Assembly (NCBI GenBank): GCA_900754795.1
Contig: CAAEEA010000045.1
Span: 1-38,611 of the forward strand
Direction: 5' to 3'
DNA: 38,611 nucleotides
Origin: Clostridia bacterium
GTDB taxonomy: Bacteria > Bacillota > Clostridia > Peptostreptococcales > Anaerovoracaceae
The notes under the pieces were generated by a model that was not told where the DNA came from, did no database searches, and saw only the letters and a program-made list of their open reading frames with translations. A program made the position numbers and the translations under genes. This document shows positions 21,501-28,462 of this stretch, in pieces (position 1 is the stretch's first letter; every line of letters starts with the position of its first letter).

Positions 21501-24398
21501 CTGAACAGCTTCGCTGTAAGTCGCCTCATACCTGTGATTGTCGGTCTCGTATATGTGGCTTTCCGGCGTCGGGTCTCCGGCGCTGAGCTTAGAAGCATTG
21601 GTATCGTACTCCTTATCCGTTGTTACGGAAGTTTCGAGGATATATACATCTTCCGGTTCAAGAGCTCCTATGCCTACCCAGTCGGTCCATATGTTATCGC
21701 CGAGAGTCACTTCTCCGACTTTGGCGTTGGTGCGGCGATTGTATACTTCTATCTTAACATCCCCGCGGTGCTCTGAATCGCTGTTATCAACCCAGTCTTT
21801 GCGGACAAGTATACGGTTGCCCTCTCCCGGCTGGTTGATGACGGTGGTATCATAACCAAAATCTTCTTCGCTCCTGGTAGTCTCATATACAGGGAAATAA
21901 TTCTCGAATATCCCTGATTCAAGCAAAGTATATTCGTATCTCGCCCCGGTTCTGTCAAACTCAGGAAGCAGATCCACTTTGCCCTTCCACGGTTCTGTCT
22001 CCATGAAAGTAAGGCCTCCCGGAAGCTCGGTGGCTTCGTCGTCAGGAACACCGTCCATTACTACTTCCGCGACGATCTTATCTTCTGTCAGCTCTTCTCC
22101 GCTGAGGGTCTGATAAATGACAAAAGTTACCTCTGCTCCCTCAGGAGCTTCGATTTTTTCTCCGTTTTCGTCACGCCATACTTTGATGATGTCATAATCT
22201 ATAGTATTTACAATATTGTTTGTTATGTAAGTCTCAAGGCCGTCTTCGCTGTACTCAGACGTTGATTTGTATGTTATCTCACGTCCCGTATGAACAAGGT
22301 TGAACAATCCGCCGTCTGTAAGGAGATTATCTGAGTCTCCCTGATACACTGCCGATTCTATCCACCGGTATTCAAGTTCTCTGCCCAGCGGGCCGTACTT
22401 TGGAACATCCATATCCTCGGTACCTGTGAGCGCCTCCGCCATGAACTCATCCATGGTCACAACGGTAACCTCACCGTCCGTATCTGTAACGTCCTGCCAC
22501 GGTTCTTCTGTTCCCGCGGCTCTGTACTGCAGTTTCATTTCAATCTTCACATCTGAAAGTTCAGACTGAAAAGCAGAAGCCTGCCAGGTTTTGACCGCCG
22601 TTGTCTTTACCGTATCGTTTATCCTGTTGGAAAGGACTCCGCCGTCATATACAAAGGTGTTTCCCGCGGCTCTTTCCGCCGTACCCTCAGGCAGTGTGTC
22701 CGTTACGGTTCCTGACGCGTCTTCAACATTTCCGAACACCTGCTCATAATTGTCAGCGTCCTCTCCCTCCGCGGTTTCACCATTCAGATACTCACGAACC
22801 GCGTATACATATCTGTTGCCCTCAATATCGTATTTAGGCAGCGCTCCCATAACGCCTTCCACTGTTATGTTTTCTGCCGGGAATTTAAGTTCCTGCTCAT
22901 CCTGTCCGTTCAGTTCGATGATCAGGATATTGCCGTTCTGATCGCGTACCGGAGCAGCCGTATTATATCCCGCTCCCTCTGTATATCTCCATAGCTGAAT
23001 CTCTCCCGTCGGTCTTTTGGAACCTTCCGGGTCCAGCCATTTTTTAGTGGCTTCATAATCTGTGGTACCGCTCAGGGTCAGATATACCGTGCCGCCGCTG
23101 TACACTTTGTCTGTAACTGAACCGTAATTCGGCACAAGAGCATTATCATAGATCACCGAATACTGATCCCCTTCTTCCATCCCTTCGGCCGTAATGATGT
23201 TGTTCTGCGCTTCTACATTGTAAATGATCCGGCTGCCGTCAAAATTATATCTCCACAGATCTCTGATCGTGATGGTGCCGCTGTTGCCGTCTTCACTCTC
23301 GCTTATAACGAAACGTCCCTGCTCTGCCAGCGCAGCAAAGCCGAGCTTGTTTTCGTCTGTGCCCCCTGTAATTATATTCAGTCCGAAATCGTTGAGCACC
23401 GCCTGTTCCAGAGCATCGTGATCAGGCGTAAACGATCCTGAATGCAGAGTAAAGGTTATGCTGTAATTGTCATAGAGAAGATAGTACCAGCCTGTATTCT
23501 GCGCGCTTGGATAATCATCCCTGTTGTCATCATTTATATCTCTGAAGCTGTATCCATCTACATCCGGAGCTTCGAGAGACCAGCTTACATATTTCGGATA
23601 GCCGCTGACCATATCGCCGTATTCATCCGTATAGGTTATCACCGTAGGCAGCTCGCCTTCCACCTGTACGGTATAGCGGCCTGACCCTGGCACGCTGACG
23701 CTGATTTCAGGCAATTGGTCAATGCCAAACTGAGCCATATTTTCTTCGGTCAGTTTTACAGCTTCCGCTCCGCTGAGAGGGTTGCCGTACTTATCTGTGT
23801 AAGTAAAGCACAGCTCAGGCTCAAACGGAGGTATATCGCTTCCGGCGGTATATCCCGGTCTCTTGTTTTCTTCGTTATTATTATCCATCCAGTAGACATC
23901 TACCGGCTCCACGGACTCATATCCGCTCCCGGTAAGCTGTGCCTCTGTCAGTCGTCTGCTGTTTGAATTTTTCGCCGCGGGATCCGGCCCGATCAAAATA
24001 TCGTTCTCCGCTTTCACCGGCAGAGATGAAGAAACAGTCTGTCTGTCTTCTTCTCCCGCTGCCGCAATGGAAGTTACCACGCACGATATATCCAGCGCGG
24101 CTCCGCCTGATCCGGCTTTTTCCAAAGCTTCGGTATCGGCCTTGATTCCGCTGCCGTTTAAGGACACCACAAGATCCAGAGGAGCAAGATCTCCCCCGGC
24201 TGTATTGTCTTCTGACTGTTTGACCTTGCGCTCAATATTGACAGAAACAGTATGCCCGTCAACCCTGACGGCAGAAACAACGCTGTCATCGGCGATTCCT
24301 TCAACGGACAGCACCTCGGTGTTTCCTGCGCTGATCTTTGCCGTATCCGCGGATGTCTCGCACTGAATTTTATCTTCAGGCAAGCACCCCCCCCTCAC
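15561..24398 (-). CDS. Giant multi-domain Cna-B surface adhesin, out-of-frame body and cell-wall anchor
   Basis: The open frame encodes about 2945 residues but has no ribosome site or signal peptide at its apparent GTG start, which abuts a run of eight G. It is best read as the continuation of the secreted N-terminus encoded at 24376-25113. After about 440 residues of beta-rich N-terminal sequence there are roughly 19 Cna-B-like domains. Each opens with a Lys-x-Trp-type strand (for example TGIRGTKVWIDDG, IEISGTKTWIDGS, VNLTVNKRWN), followed by a RPxSIxLTLYR-like strand and a closing Asn (LTNTLTG), the usual set for intramolecular isopeptide bonds. The C-terminus ETPKTGDDS, a hydrophobic segment and RKRMRSGE form a sortase signal. 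It is a wall-anchored stalk. With one G fewer the two frames fuse into a single 3183-residue protein. No sortase gene is in the window. Confidence 0.9.
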   Translation of the reverse strand: MRGGCLPEDKIQCETSADTAKISAGNTEVLSVEGIADDSVVSAVRVDGHTVSVNIERKVKQSEDNTAGGDLAPLDLVVSLNGSGIKADTEALEKAGSGGAALDISCVVTSIAAAGEEDRQTVSSSLPVKAENDILIGPDPAAKNSNSRRLTEAQLTGSGYESVEPVDVYWMDNNNEENKRPGYTAGSDIPPFEPELCFTYTDKYGNPLSGAEAVKLTEENMAQFGIDQLPEISVSVPGSGRYTVQVEGELPTVITYTDEYGDMVSGYPKYVSWSLEAPDVDGYSFRDINDDNRDDYPSAQNTGWYYLLYDNYSITFTLHSGSFTPDHDALEQAVLNDFGLNIITGGTDENKLGFAALAEQGRFVISESEDGNSGTITIRDLWRYNFDGSRIIYNVEAQNNIITAEGMEEGDQYSVIYDNALVPNYGSVTDKVYSGGTVYLTLSGTTDYEATKKWLDPEGSKRPTGEIQLWRYTEGAGYNTAAPVRDQNGNILIIELNGQDEQELKFPAENITVEGVMGALPKYDIEGNRYVYAVREYLNGETAEGEDADNYEQVFGNVEDASGTVTDTLPEGTAERAAGNTFVYDGGVLSNRINDTVKTTAVKTWQASAFQSELSDVKIEMKLQYRAAGTEEPWQDVTDTDGEVTVVTMDEFMAEALTGTEDMDVPKYGPLGRELEYRWIESAVYQGDSDNLLTDGGLFNLVHTGREITYKSTSEYSEDGLETYITNNIVNTIDYDIIKVWRDENGEKIEAPEGAEVTFVIYQTLSGEELTEDKIVAEVVMDGVPDDEATELPGGLTFMETEPWKGKVDLLPEFDRTGARYEYTLLESGIFENYFPVYETTRSEEDFGYDTTVINQPGEGNRILVRKDWVDNSDSEHRGDVKIEVYNRRTNAKVGEVTLGDNIWTDWVGIGALEPEDVYILETSVTTDKEYDTNASKLSAGDPTPESHIYETDNHRYEATYSEAVQIQNDVMYQVANRRLGNIDVTVIKTWLDGDGSIREELQKKLSELPEESRITPALRLEFTEEDANDEGYEITYTHVNEADYVTLGSSDVAIEDKDEKPVSSVQKIDLDQDSSEYYFFGLPKYDTAGDIAHYTAREVWVLEENSTVVYTLSDLASSENESYRQIYELVKEYETVYGETKYEVSELHDRDTQSLEIVNRLAGDKDLSWYKEWNDAYNVQNNLRPDIYLDVYRVGHTDPDDPNRTVTELYLENYRWHAPEDEGQTYDWEAVISNAPKYDPLGYEYRYYAVEQTQVEDSAFDYLDTVYKDGETYLGTEYDPEREAVSDKKVIAVSSDSNHYALQETGTFVNNIHKSVTINGYKLWTDLPAGYEMKNLPGVRFSLMQSTDVSDPEEVATLTVSDWNAVSSNGRYSIGFEYYGENHIQISDGQTVVTGEKDAARLEKYDEDGYLYNYTIEEKILWPSEDEPYEEGGEHVVFNIDPVTNTYQIVNGYLGVKGQIDVKKLLCLPMDGNEPAAYPAVTFRVSRTFIENDGNVSDKEIVTSKVISSAAVRTAYGEQAPDNGVVELALTFEDMPKYAPNGSEYVYTVEEIKKNLNGYDTWAAAGDVLWDDISTDENLGTDVGNITAERDNKVDATFANAQPEDKEKVTISGQKKWTDYDDVFGLRPDKDEFTNSLTLYRSAQSQPGQNNPIAETEVPAGSYKITVEAGETSPWQYKIEGTEDSGELERYAPNGMPWKYVVREDTANTVYTVSPSSAGQSGSTAQDGNVTVTAINNSIQTSAAYRKNWVNTEGEPVTEDYLGTDLTVSFKLQVAEKNDDGTLGQWQDAETYFEDNLTEDVIKKVFGSKSFTAELKGRVDSDIWSKGGSFTALPRVIVKDGGQEITNLSYRTVESSISYGEVTQTVTVSSTAGNKGYTYTYSGGLFSSGKDSYVNSDNTAVNKIETVDMTVTKEWHGDNGNAYGSRPDTGRTNYTWEITFVIQRSTDDKTWENVPVYTGENSSEDLTVTLYGTDDDDSLGAVIEDLPKTDLNGNPYSYRARELQPDHGISDGKVNESDIVYSGIFHDTYAASYYDKGFATTAVNSLQTTEVYAQKNWIGEDRTGVMFKLQYLADDGGDGKWTDLVSVRVDGTKDEDPSEPYYEYDQWKAVWKDLPEVLAGSLTDEDGNTQYRVTETLPSGYMQTESSVGDKYGCSEYFFTNIKTVNLTVNKRWNTTDHYTLPADGIKVGIFRTTADSIPESDHVPVTDSDGDPVTAVLKASGWTGTFKDLPKYDEKGNPYIYYARELDSDGNPYEQNDRTDELLIYQTDNGAAGENSFTTSVRNVELIDISGAKTWLDGSGIYGSRPDSLSLTLQRNITGGEKETVDMTPEWNIPSGSDRWTYVYSDLPYADPQGNVYTYTVTETVPEAEGTAGEEGDRYQSSQSGHNLTNTLTGTTGIRGTKVWIDDGEDVRPDSITLTLYRQAGAAGEKEAVTGAEPEWSKDGSEWTYVYEDLPKYDGNGVKYIYSVSEDVPSGYELTEQNDTSLTNTQLTDVSVSKIWGTADGAQIPEYVTVALYRAKDQNGGHMSPVLDGDGNQITMNLTADTGWQGTFRDLLKYDPDTGERYYYGIAEVYVSGGNGETGSLGDYIVKYNGDEANGFVITNITPIEISGTKTWIDGSNASGTRPESIELTLYRSVAGGAEETVDAEAVWTKDGDVWTYVYSNLPMTDDEGNIYTYRVEESQPEAVNGENDTYQMTQNGYDLTNTLTGTTGIRGTKVWRDNGWTDRGEIVLTLYANGQKYAEDTFRGIGNVWEYSFDDLPKYDENGVLIVYEVREESVPDGYDVKYTEDGIENIQQGTLTVTKTVTGTDGEKDRLFTFTVYLDDQTINGTYDDMTFVNGKARISLRDGDSATAAGLPAYTGYTVVENGADEDGYTVKATGAVGEIQPGATADVSFINHRDTAEDGETPKTGDDSMLPDIALMAAAGAMFTLFLRKRMRSGE
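16237..16285 (-). repeat. 49-bp near-identical repeat within the Cna-B array, copy 1
   Basis: Differs at one base from 17185-17233 (copy 2), 948 bp away. It encodes the domain junction TNTLTGTTGIRGTKVW. Flanking domains are also paired (IEISGTKTW here, IDISGAKTW in the other block), indicating a recent segmental duplication of Cna-B modules. Confidence 0.8.
17185..17233 (-). repeat. 49-bp near-identical repeat within the Cna-B array, copy 2
   Basis: Partner of 16237-16285, encoding the same domain junction. The pair could recombine in frame: 948 bp is exactly 316 codons, so loss or gain of the unit would keep the anchor in frame. Confidence 0.8.
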
Positions 24399-25113
24399 TC
24401 AGGTCAAAAGTGATATTTATTTTCTGGCTTTGCGTATACAGCCTCTGCCCGTCATCTATGGGAGCGACAGCTATGTTTGCCGTATGATCAGGAAAAGCCC
24501 CGTTCTTAATGACAATTTTTTCCTCGCCGGAACTTATATCAGCCGTCCATCCGAAAGCAGTCTCAAATGTCAGCGCGGATCCGGCGTAGTCAATCTCCGC
24601 CTTTTCTCCTGTCTGCCCGCTGACTGCCGTTACATCCTCTGCCGCCACATTCAGAGAATATTCCCGGGTTCTGTTATCTCCCGCGGCGCTCACCGCGAAA
24701 GTCGCGGACAGTTCAGGATAATCACCGTCCAGTATAAATCCGAGAGTATACCCCTGCCCGTCTTCCTTCTCTGACAGTGATATTTCCTGTCCCGTGGCAG
24801 CCGTTATCTTTTCTTTCAGACTGCCGTCTTCGTTAAGAAAGTCGGTGAGCATATACGCTTCATGCTTACTTAGATCTATCTGTATCTTTTTGGCTTCTGA
24901 AACTGCCATATCCGCAGGCAGCGCCGCGTTTAGCTTTACGCTTACCGTCTGTCCCGTACGGGCAATCCCGACCGCAGGCGTCCATTCTACAGTTACAGGA
25001 GCACTCCCCTCCGCGCTGACCTTTTGTATCCCATATATGGGTACCATGTTTATCACCATGGCAAATGCCAGCACAAAAATAAGCAAATGTCTGGTAAACC
25101 CAACTTTCTTCAT
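24376..25113 (-). CDS. Secreted N-terminus of the Cna-B adhesin, ended early by a frameshift at G8
   Basis: 245 residues from the ATG at 25113, preferred over an upstream ATG at 25167 because it directly precedes a classic signal peptide (MKKVGFTRHLLIFVLAFAMV... cut near VSA, residue 34) and a GGGGGTG ribosome site. The mature part (VEWTPAVGIARTGQTVSVKL ... AEIDYAGSALTFETAFGWTA) is beta-rich and adhesin-like. The frame stops with TGA just after a run of eight G (24387-24394). Removing one G, or adding two, joins it to the 2945-residue frame. As written, a short secreted fragment of about 210 residues would be made with no wall anchor. The gene has its own promoter at 25149-25177 and is divergent from the VanY-like gene. 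Confidence 0.85.
   Translation of the reverse strand: MKKVGFTRHLLIFVLAFAMVINMVPIYGIQKVSAEGSAPVTVEWTPAVGIARTGQTVSVKLNAALPADMAVSEAKKIQIDLSKHEAYMLTDFLNEDGSLKEKITAATGQEISLSEKEDGQGYTLGFILDGDYPELSATFAVSAAGDNRTREYSLNVAAEDVTAVSGQTGEKAEIDYAGSALTFETAFGWTADISSGEEKIVIKNGAFPDHTANIAVAPIDDGQRLYTQSQKINITFDLSEGGVLA
24387..24394 (-). repeat. G8 homopolymer: candidate phase-variation switch
   Basis: Eight consecutive C on the plus strand, G on the coding strand. The span from the start codon to the final stop is 9553 bases, and 9552 is divisible by three, so exactly one base too many is present. This is the only point where the two long frames meet. Confidence 0.8.
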
Positions 25114-25148
25114 GCAAAACACACCCCCACTTTTATTTAAGTATGTGT

Positions 25149-25177
25149 ATTCTACCATATTAAACAAGTTTACGCAA
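25149..25177 (-). promoter_or_regulatory. Promoter of the adhesin gene
   Basis: Minus-strand -35 TTGCGT (25172-25177), 17-bp spacer and extended -10 TGGTAGAAT (hexamer 25149-25154), 36 bases before the ATG. It lies 19 bases from the -35 of the divergent VanY promoter, so one regulator could reach both. Confidence 0.7.
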
Positions 25178-25196
25178 CTTTTATATTTTCTTTACT

Positions 25197-25225
25197 TTGA
25201 CAGAGTCTCTTCTCTGTCTTATACT
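25197..25225 (+). promoter_or_regulatory. Promoter of the VanY-like gene
   Basis: Consensus -35 TTGACA (25197-25202), 17-bp spacer and -10 TATACT (25220-25225). It is followed by a purine-rich leader with three AAAGGA hexamers (from 25234) that act as the ribosome site. Confidence 0.8.
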
Positions 25226-25259
25226 GTATATTGAAAGGAAAAGGAAAAGGAAAATGCAA

Positions 25260-26117
25260 ATGAAGAGAAAACTTCTGATGACAATTCTGACTGTTTTTAT
25301 TCTTTTACTCTGTCTGGGCGGATGTGAAAGCGGCAGCAGCGCGTCAGGCGGCCACGCCGGAATAATCTCAGCCTGTTTAAACGATTTCGGCACGGCGGCA
25401 GTTACAGCCTGTGAGAATATGACAGATCATTTAAAAGATAAGATAAATGCAGAAAAGGAAAAGAACGATATGAAAGATACAAACAAACACAAAGAACCAG
25501 GTTCAAACGGTTCTCTTCCTGAGGGCATACCTGTGCCCCTTGATACCCTTTCTTCTGATGACGGCAGCAGACTTGTGCTTGTCAATAAGCTCCATGCTGT
25601 CTCTGCGGATTATTACCCGACAGATATGGTCGCGGTGGACGGTTCCCTTTCCACCAATCAGGGGCTTTATCTGAAACGCGACGCTTATGACGCTTATCTG
25701 AGGATGCTAAAAGACGCTCAGGCCCAGGATCTGAGTTTTATGATATGCTCTGCTTACAGATCTTATGCCACTCAAAAGACTCTGTACTATAACTATATTG
25801 ATTCTTACGGTCTCGAGTATACAAATACGATCTCTGCCTACCCGGGCAGGAGCGAGCACCACACCGGCTGGGCTATAGACATTACCTCCAAGTCCATGAA
25901 TTACGGACTGTATCAGGATTTCATCAATTATCCCGAAGGGCGCTGGATCAATGATCATTGCAGCGAATACGGATTCATCGTCCGCTATCCCGCTGACAAG
26001 ACCGATATAACCGGTTATTCCTATGAGCCATGGCACCTGCGCTATGTCGGCGTTGACGTCGCGCGGGAAATCACATCCAAAGGTCTGACTCTGGAGGAGT
26101 ATCTGGATAAAGCATAA
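25260..26117 (+). CDS. VanY/M15B-family D-alanyl-D-alanine carboxypeptidase lipoprotein
   Basis: 285 residues from the ATG at 25260; the ATG at 25254 is also possible but is closer (3 bases) to the last AGGA of the ribosome site. The signal peptide ends in lipobox LGGC (Cys22), giving a membrane lipoprotein with a linker of about 85 residues. The zinc peptidase domain shows MICSAYRSYATQ, the metal motif SEHHTGWAIDIT (His and Asp ligands) and EPWHLRYVG with the last histidine and catalytic glutamate. Such enzymes remove the terminal D-Ala from peptidoglycan stem peptides, trimming wall cross-linking. There are no vancomycin-resistance genes nearby, so it is a housekeeping relative. A strong terminator follows. 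It shares a divergent promoter region with the adhesin, suggesting joint control of surface structure (inference). Confidence 0.92.
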   Translation: MKRKLLMTILTVFILLLCLGGCESGSSASGGHAGIISACLNDFGTAAVTACENMTDHLKDKINAEKEKNDMKDTNKHKEPGSNGSLPEGIPVPLDTLSSDDGSRLVLVNKLHAVSADYYPTDMVAVDGSLSTNQGLYLKRDAYDAYLRMLKDAQAQDLSFMICSAYRSYATQKTLYYNYIDSYGLEYTNTISAYPGRSEHHTGWAIDITSKSMNYGLYQDFINYPEGRWINDHCSEYGFIVRYPADKTDITGYSYEPWHLRYVGVDVAREITSKGLTLEEYLDKA

Positions 26118-26132
26118 TCTGCGCCGGCCGCT

Positions 26133-26900
26133 CTACTTCAAATAGTATCTCCGTTTTCCGACGGAGATATTTTTGTATTCTATTGCTTCCCCCGGGCAGC
26201 GGCATATACAAGCCATACAATGGGTGCAGTTCTTACCCCACTTCGGCCGGCCGTCTGTTTCATCAATCTTTATATTATTGAGCGGACATGCGTCAGAGCA
26301 AAGCCCGCAGCCGTTACAGCTTTCCGTTATCCGAAAACCGTCGGCGCTGATTACAAATTTGTAAAAAGCATTGTTTACTATTGAACTTTCAACAGCCCCT
26401 ATCAGAGAGCCGCCTCCGTCAAGCTCGTCTCCGGAGGCGATCGCTCCGGCTATGGATCTGATTTCCCGCCCGGCGGCGCGGATAATGCGCTCTGAAGCTT
26501 CTTCGTCAGGAGCGCTGAACATGGCAATATAATTTTCCGGCATCCTGACCCCGGCGCAGCCACAGTATCTCAGTCCGGCCGCTTCACAGAGCCGGCGGGC
26601 ATATCTGCCGGCGTTGCCGATGGATGAACCGCAGGTAAGGACAAAATACGCGGTCGGAATTTTATCCGGCGTCTTTCCTGAAGAAAACCGGCTCCTCATT
26701 ATAAAGTCACTGACTACGCGCGGCAATCTCCACGCGTATGTCGGCGCCACAAAGACAAAAGGCTTTTCCGAACAAAAGTCTCCCTGTTCATCGCTTTTTA
26801 TCATCGCGCCCATATCCCGCAGTTCTGTATCTCCTGTCAGCTCAGAAATCAGCCCGGCAACGTGGCGGCTGTTTCCTGTTCCCGTAAAATATAAGATCAT
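26133..26900 (-). CDS. EFR1-family flavodoxin-ferredoxin fusion protein
   Basis: 255 residues from the ATG at 26900. Upstream in-frame ATGs exist, but MILYFTGTGNS is the normal start of this family and AAAGGA sits 10 bases before it. The N-terminal flavodoxin-like domain binds FMN phosphate through LYFTGTGNSRHVA. The C-terminal domain has two complete 4Fe-4S motifs, CNGCGLCSDACP and CTHCMACICRCP. EFR1 proteins are low-potential electron carriers of anaerobes with no settled partner. It is separated from the upstream thiolase gene on the same strand by a terminator, so it is probably transcribed on its own. A second related protein lies at 37318-38145. Confidence 0.9.
   Translation of the reverse strand: MILYFTGTGNSRHVAGLISELTGDTELRDMGAMIKSDEQGDFCSEKPFVFVAPTYAWRLPRVVSDFIMRSRFSSGKTPDKIPTAYFVLTCGSSIGNAGRYARRLCEAAGLRYCGCAGVRMPENYIAMFSAPDEEASERIIRAAGREIRSIAGAIASGDELDGGGSLIGAVESSIVNNAFYKFVISADGFRITESCNGCGLCSDACPLNNIKIDETDGRPKWGKNCTHCMACICRCPGEAIEYKNISVGKRRYYLK
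26146..26174 (+). terminator. Rho-independent terminator of the VanY-like gene
   Basis: 9-bp stem TATCTCCGT / ACGGAGATA with a 6-base loop followed by five T. It lies inside the last codons of the convergent EFR1 ferredoxin gene, so that sequence serves both genes. Confidence 0.85.
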
Positions 26901-27021
26901 GTTTTGTCTGTCCTTTCTTCTCTTTTCGATCATGGCGCCATCCCTGCCCCATACTGATATTATCCTGCAAAAGACGCTGATTATCAATATAATTTTCTTT
27001 GAGGCTGTACGCGGCAACGCA

Positions 27022-27055
27022 AACGCCCCTCGGCCTGTCGGACCTGAGGGGCGTT
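27022..27055 (-). terminator. Terminator after the thiolase gene
   Basis: 10-bp perfect stem AACGCCCCTC / GAGGGGCGTT with a 14-base loop, 21 bases past the thiolase stop. The T-tract is short (GTTTGCGTT). Confidence 0.65.
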
Positions 27056-27076
27056 CTTATCTCTTAGAGGTTAATA

Positions 27077-28258
27077 TTATCTTTCAACTACCATGGCGGT
27101 TCCCATTCCTCCGCCTATGCACAGAGTAGCCAGTCCGTAGTGAGAATCTCTCTTCATCATCTCGTAGATCAGAGTGATGAGGATTCTGCATCCGGATGCT
27201 CCGATAGGATGACCTATAGCGATAGCTCCTCCGTTTACATTAGTCTTTTCAGGGTCAAGACCCAGGTCTTTTCTTACGGCGAGGGACTGAGCGGCAAACG
27301 CTTCGTTAGCTTCTACCAGATCCATGTCGGCAACGGTCAGACCGGCTTTTTCCAGAGCTTTTTTGGAAGCAGGCACAGGTCCTACACCCATGATCGAAGG
27401 ATCAACGCCGGCGGAAGCATAAGATACGATCTTGCACAGAGGCTTGATGCCCAGCTCGTCGGCCTTTTCTTTGGACATTACTACCACAGCGGCTCCGGCG
27501 TCGTTGATTCCGGAAGCGTTGCCGGCTGTAACGATACCGCCGTCTTTCTTGAAGGCAGGTTTCAGTTTAGCCAGGGCTTCTTTGGTGGTTCCGAATCTCG
27601 GGAACTCGTCTGTATCGAATACGATCGGATCTCCTTTTCTCTGAGGGATTTCAACAGGAACGATCTCGTCTTTGAACTTGCCGGCCTTGATGGCTGCTTC
27701 AACTCTGTTCTGGGAAACTACGGAGAACTCGTCCAGTTCTTCTCTGGTGATTCCCCACTGTTCAGCAACGTTTTCTGCAGTCATGCCCATGTGATAACCG
27801 TTGAAAGCGTCCCACAGACCGTCGTTTACCATCATGTCCACCATCTTGGCGTCGAACATTCTCGCTCCCCATCTGGCGGCAGGCATGGCGTAAGCGGTGG
27901 CTGACATGTTTTCGGCTCCTCCGGCAACGATGATATCAGCGTCTCCGGCCTTGATGATCTGAGCCGCCAGTTCAACAGCTCTCAGTCCTGAACCGCATAC
28001 TTTATTGATGGTCATTGCAGGAGTCTCAATCGGAAGGCCCGCGTCCAGAGTCATCTGTCTGGCTACATTCTGTCCCAGACCACCCTGGAGAACGGCTCCC
28101 ATGATAACTTCCTCAACCATTTCCGGTTTGATCCCGGCTCTTTCGATGGCGCCTTTGATAACTACGGCGCCGAGCTTCCTCGTCGGAACGTTCTTCAGGC
28201 TGCCTCCAAAGCTTCCGATAGCTGTTCTTGCGGCTCCTACGATAACAACTTCTCTCAT
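27077..28258 (-). CDS. thlA: Acetyl-CoA acetyltransferase (thiolase)
   Basis: 393 residues, the usual length. It condenses two acetyl-CoA to acetoacetyl-CoA, the entry step of butyrate-type fermentation, or runs in reverse. The nucleophilic cysteine lies in NKVCGSGLRAVELAAQ, the catalytic histidine in GGAIAIGHPIGASGCRI, and the second cysteine in ATLCIGGGMGTAMVVER. The start REVVIVGAARTAIGSFGGSL is typical, with an AAAGGAGG site before the ATG. It is a monocistronic gene with its own promoter and terminator; no other butyrate genes are adjacent. Codon choice looks more biased than its neighbours (repeated TTC-, GCC- and GTA-type codons), consistent with high expression. Confidence 0.96.
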   Translation of the reverse strand: MREVVIVGAARTAIGSFGGSLKNVPTRKLGAVVIKGAIERAGIKPEMVEEVIMGAVLQGGLGQNVARQMTLDAGLPIETPAMTINKVCGSGLRAVELAAQIIKAGDADIIVAGGAENMSATAYAMPAARWGARMFDAKMVDMMVNDGLWDAFNGYHMGMTAENVAEQWGITREELDEFSVVSQNRVEAAIKAGKFKDEIVPVEIPQRKGDPIVFDTDEFPRFGTTKEALAKLKPAFKKDGGIVTAGNASGINDAGAAVVVMSKEKADELGIKPLCKIVSYASAGVDPSIMGVGPVPASKKALEKAGLTVADMDLVEANEAFAAQSLAVRKDLGLDPEKTNVNGGAIAIGHPIGASGCRILITLIYEMMKRDSHYGLATLCIGGGMGTAMVVER

Positions 28259-28319
28259 TCTTGCGTATCCTCCTTTAATTTCTTTGCTTGATCCGTGATC
28301 AAAGGTAACTAATACATCT

Positions 28320-28349
28320 TGTATACATTACCATTAAAACACATTCCAA
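28320..28349 (-). promoter_or_regulatory. Probable promoter of the thiolase gene
   Basis: Minus-strand -35 TTGGAA (28344-28349), 18-bp spacer and -10 TATACA (28320-28325), about 61 bases before the start codon. Confidence 0.5.
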
Positions 28350-28462
28350 GCCATAAAGCAAGCATTTTCTGACAATTTATTCACAAAATTTTGTCTTTAT
28401 CTGTATTCTTATTTTATCATAACATCCCGGCGGGGAAAATAGGCTGAGAAAAAGTATTAAAA

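Noticed and set aside
24396..24398. Independent GTG translation start for the 2945-residue adhesin frame
   Set aside because: No ribosome site precedes it and the protein would lack a signal peptide although it has a cell-wall anchor.
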